15,258 bases of DNA from an uncultured Bacilli bacterium. Lineage in GTDB: Bacteria > Bacillota_I > Bacilli_A > RF39 > UBA660. The position numbers and the translations under genes were made by a program. The stretch is taken from assembly GCA_947625315.1 (NCBI GenBank), contig CANQOE010000013.1, positions 1 to 15,258 on the forward strand, in the 5' to 3' direction. Below are positions 14,216 to 15,258 of this stretch, one piece after another. The notes beneath the pieces were generated by a model. That model saw nothing but the letters and a program-made list of their open reading frames with translations, was not told the origin of the DNA and searched no databases. The number at the start of each line of letters is the position of its first letter. Position 1 is the stretch's first letter.

Positions 14216-14244
14216 TTGACTTAAAAGGTTATTTAGTGTATTAT
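14216..14244 (+). promoter_or_regulatory. Sigma-A promoter of tRNA-Ser
   Basis: TTGACT (14216-14221) and TATTAT (14239-14244) are separated by exactly 17 bp. The predicted start near 14251 is about 11 nt before the mature tRNA. Confidence 0.87.
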
Positions 14245-14261
14245 TAGAATGTAGTCGTTTT

Positions 14262-14354
14262 GGAGCAGTACTCAAGAGGTTGAAGAGGGGTCCCTGCTAA
14301 GGATCTAGGTCGGCGAATGCTGGCGCGGAGGTTCAAATCCTCTCTGCTCCGCCA
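14262..14354 (+). tRNA. tRNA-Ser, anticodon GCU
   Basis: A complete class II tRNA of 93 nt. The acceptor GGAGCAG (14262-14268) pairs with CTGCTCC (14344-14350), followed by G and an encoded CCA. The anticodon loop CTGCTAA gives anticodon GCT, which reads the serine codons AGC and AGT. The long variable arm typical of serine tRNAs and a T arm with TTCAAAT are present. It has its own promoter and terminator. Serine tRNAs are substrates of the TrmK family, whose gene lies nearby. Confidence 0.97.
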
Positions 14355-14364
14355 TAAAGATATT

Positions 14365-14384
14365 AAACCCATTTTGGGTTTTTT
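14365..14384 (+). terminator. Intrinsic terminator of tRNA-Ser
   Basis: AAACCCA (14365-14371) pairs perfectly with TGGGTTT (14375-14381) around a TTT loop, and more T follow. On the minus strand it is followed by TAAT and can only weakly terminate the convergent regulator gene. Confidence 0.85.
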
Positions 14385-14388
14385 CATT

Positions 14389-14814
14389 TTAATTAATTTT
14401 ACCTAAAAGATAATCAGCAGATACATTAAAATATTGGCAATAACTGATTAAAAAAGATGTTAATATAATATTTGTACCATTTTCATATTTACTAATTAAA
14501 GAACGAGTCATATTTAAATTTTTAGATAATGCTTCTTGAGTTAAATGATTATTCTTACGTAAGTCTTTAAGACGTTTTTTTAATAAATTATAATCTATTT
14601 CTTTTTTAGAATTAGAATATGTTTTATGATTGTTTAATCCTAATATATAATCTATAGAAACATTAAAGTAATTACTAAAATCATTTAAACGATTTAAGGG
14701 AATAAAGTCTTGTTCTTGTTCCCACATTCCATAAGAACTACGAGCAACTTTTAAAATATTCGCAATATCTTTTTGGGTTTTATTATTTTCTTCTCTTATT
14801 TCTTTTAATTTCAT
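14389..14814 (-). CDS. Transcriptional regulator with two tandem XRE-type HTH domains
   Basis: A 141-residue cytoplasmic protein made only of two copies of the Cro/C1-type helix-turn-helix domain. Domain 1 covers residues 1-60 (LKEIREENNKTQKDIANIL, ending FNVSIDYILG) and domain 2 about 77-141 (LLKKRLKDLRKNNHLTQEAL, ending FNVSADYLLG). A Lys/Ser/Asn-rich linker of about 16 residues joins them. The second copy is the more canonical (LTQEALSKNLNMTRSLISKYENG); the first has WEQE in the recognition-helix end. Such a chain could bind a two-half-site operator as a monomer. The ATG at 14814 has only a weak AAAAGAGA ribosome-binding site. The gene is divergent from a membrane-anchored protein whose promoter contains an inverted repeat, the obvious candidate target. 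No ligand-binding domain is present, so what signal it senses is unclear. Confidence 0.92.
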   Translation of the reverse strand: MKLKEIREENNKTQKDIANILKVARSSYGMWEQEQDFIPLNRLNDFSNYFNVSIDYILGLNNHKTYSNSKKEIDYNLLKKRLKDLRKNNHLTQEALSKNLNMTRSLISKYENGTNIILTSFLISYCQYFNVSADYLLGKIN

Positions 14815-14852
14815 ATTTAAATTCTCTTTTCATAAATATTATTTTACTAGAA

Positions 14853-14881
14853 AGTTTATTACAGAAGTTAAAACGACGCAA
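14853..14881 (-). promoter_or_regulatory. Candidate promoter of the tandem-HTH regulator
   Basis: On the minus strand TTGCGT (14881-14876) and TAAACT (14858-14853) are 17 bp apart, a moderate match. The -10 coincides with a TAAACTT half-site like those in the divergent promoter, which would allow autoregulation. Confidence 0.4.
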
Positions 14882-14896
14882 AATAGAACATTTTTA

Positions 14897-14925
14897 TTGA
14901 CAATTAAACTTTTCAAGTTTATAAT
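14897..14925 (+). promoter_or_regulatory. Perfect consensus sigma-A promoter of the surface-protein gene
   Basis: TTGACA (14897-14902) and TATAAT (14920-14925) are separated by exactly 17 bp; both hexamers are perfect. It is the best promoter in the window, 31 nt before the GTG start. Confidence 0.93.
14905..14921. promoter_or_regulatory. Inverted-repeat operator candidate in the promoter spacer
   Basis: TAAACTT (14905-14911), TTC, AAGTTTA (14915-14921) is a perfect 7-3-7 inverted repeat lying between the -35 and -10 boxes and touching the -10. Further half-sites occur at 14852-14858 (AAGTTTA) and 14933-14938 (TAAACT). A protein bound here would block polymerase. The divergent XRE-type regulator is the likely binder, by inference. 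Confidence 0.65.
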
Positions 14926-14955
14926 TAATATATAAACTGGGAAGGAAGATAATAA

Positions 14956-15258
14956 GTGAAAGAAGAAAAAGATAAAGGAATAAAGTTTGAAACATTAAAG
15001 AAACCAAAATTAATAAGAAATTTAGTAATATTATTTATGATAACTTTTATAGGAAGTGCAATATATTTTAAAACAAGCAGTGCTAAATATCAAACAACCC
15101 AAGTAATACCTATAATAAATACTAAAGTAGTAAATAAGCCATGGTGGACTTTAACAATTAAAGAAAGTGGAAAAGAAGATAAAGTATTAAAGAGTGGACC
15201 GGGAATAACATATAATAATTATATATTCGATTATCAATTAGAAAATGGATATGGTATA
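14956..15258 (+). CDS. Membrane-anchored, probably exported protein (3' end outside window)
   Basis: The frame is open from GTG 14956 to the window edge (101 residues visible), with GGAAGGA about 8 nt upstream and a perfect promoter. A Lys/Glu-rich cytoplasmic start of about 21 residues precedes one hydrophobic segment (about 22-38, NLVILFMITFIGSAIYF) and then KTSSAKY, which could hold a signal-peptidase site after SSA. The remaining residues (TLTIKESGKEDKVL, GPGITYNNYIFDYQLENGYG) look like beta strands of an extracellular domain. The long charged start and late hydrophobic core recall signal peptides of SipW-processed proteins, but that is only a resemblance. Of 13 isoleucine codons, 12 are ATA, unlike the core genes here, which prefer ATT. 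It is divergent from the tandem-HTH regulator. Function unknown. Confidence 0.72.
   Translation, partial: MKEEKDKGIKFETLKKPKLIRNLVILFMITFIGSAIYFKTSSAKYQTTQVIPIINTKVVNKPWWTLTIKESGKEDKVLKSGPGITYNNYIFDYQLENGYGI

Noticed and set aside
1..15258. Mycoplasma-type genetic code, mobile elements, CRISPR arrays or phage genes
   Set aside because: Two genes end in TGA and core tryptophans are TGG; no transposase, integrase, repeat array or phage gene is present. The lone tRNA-Ser has no visible attachment-site duplication inside the window.

Overview
The window is chromosomal DNA from a very AT-rich, low-GC Gram-positive bacterium of the Bacilli/Mollicutes-relative branch, most likely an uncultured walled lineage. 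The evidence is the strong A+T bias, purine-rich Shine-Dalgarno (SD) sites of the AGGAGG/AGGTGAT type, several TTG starts, and neighbourhoods that match Bacillus: U32 protein next to greA, mraZ-rsmH-ftsL-PBP, dnaG-rpoD, and trmK near yqfQ. It has FtsW and a division PBP, so it makes peptidoglycan. TGA is used as a stop codon (end of dnaG and end of the zinc-ribbon gene) and all tryptophans in the core genes are TGG, so the genetic code is standard and not that of mycoplasmas.

Layout. (1) 1-1720: 3' part of a U32 (TrhP/YrrO-like) tRNA hydroxylation protein, greA, then rplS with its own promoter, a structured leader and a terminator. (2) 1740-4960: accessory and envelope genes. These are a lipoprotein with an Ig-like domain, a divergent pair of membrane proteins (TIGR04086 and DUF421/YetF types), peptide deformylase, a zinc-ribbon membrane protein, and a tiny Gly/Tyr-rich YjcZ-like membrane protein, most with identifiable terminators. 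(3) 4964-10250: cell division. ftsW is its own unit with a terminator, then mraZ-rsmH-ftsL-PBP form a tight operon driven by a good promoter followed by three 10-bp-spaced MraZ boxes; a 60-residue unknown protein closes this stretch. (4) 10310-13960: the macromolecular-synthesis group dnaG-rpoD-trmK, with dnaG and rpoD overlapping by 8 nt. A terminator for it lies inside the convergent yqfQ-like gene. (5) 14216-14384: a complete tRNA-Ser(GCU) unit with promoter and terminator. (6) 14389-15258: a regulator with two tandem XRE-type helix-turn-helix domains, divergent from a membrane-anchored, probably surface-exposed protein that runs off the window. That protein is driven by a perfect consensus sigma-A promoter whose spacer holds a perfect inverted repeat.

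Functionally most of the window is housekeeping: transcription, translation, tRNA modification, replication priming and septal wall synthesis. The parts least explained by known biology are the tandem-HTH/surface-protein locus at the right end, the terminator encoded inside a convergent gene, a sigma-H-like promoter candidate before dnaG, and a cysteine pair in an external loop of FtsW. No mobile element, CRISPR array or origin of replication was seen, and no gene-free stretch exceeds 300 bases.
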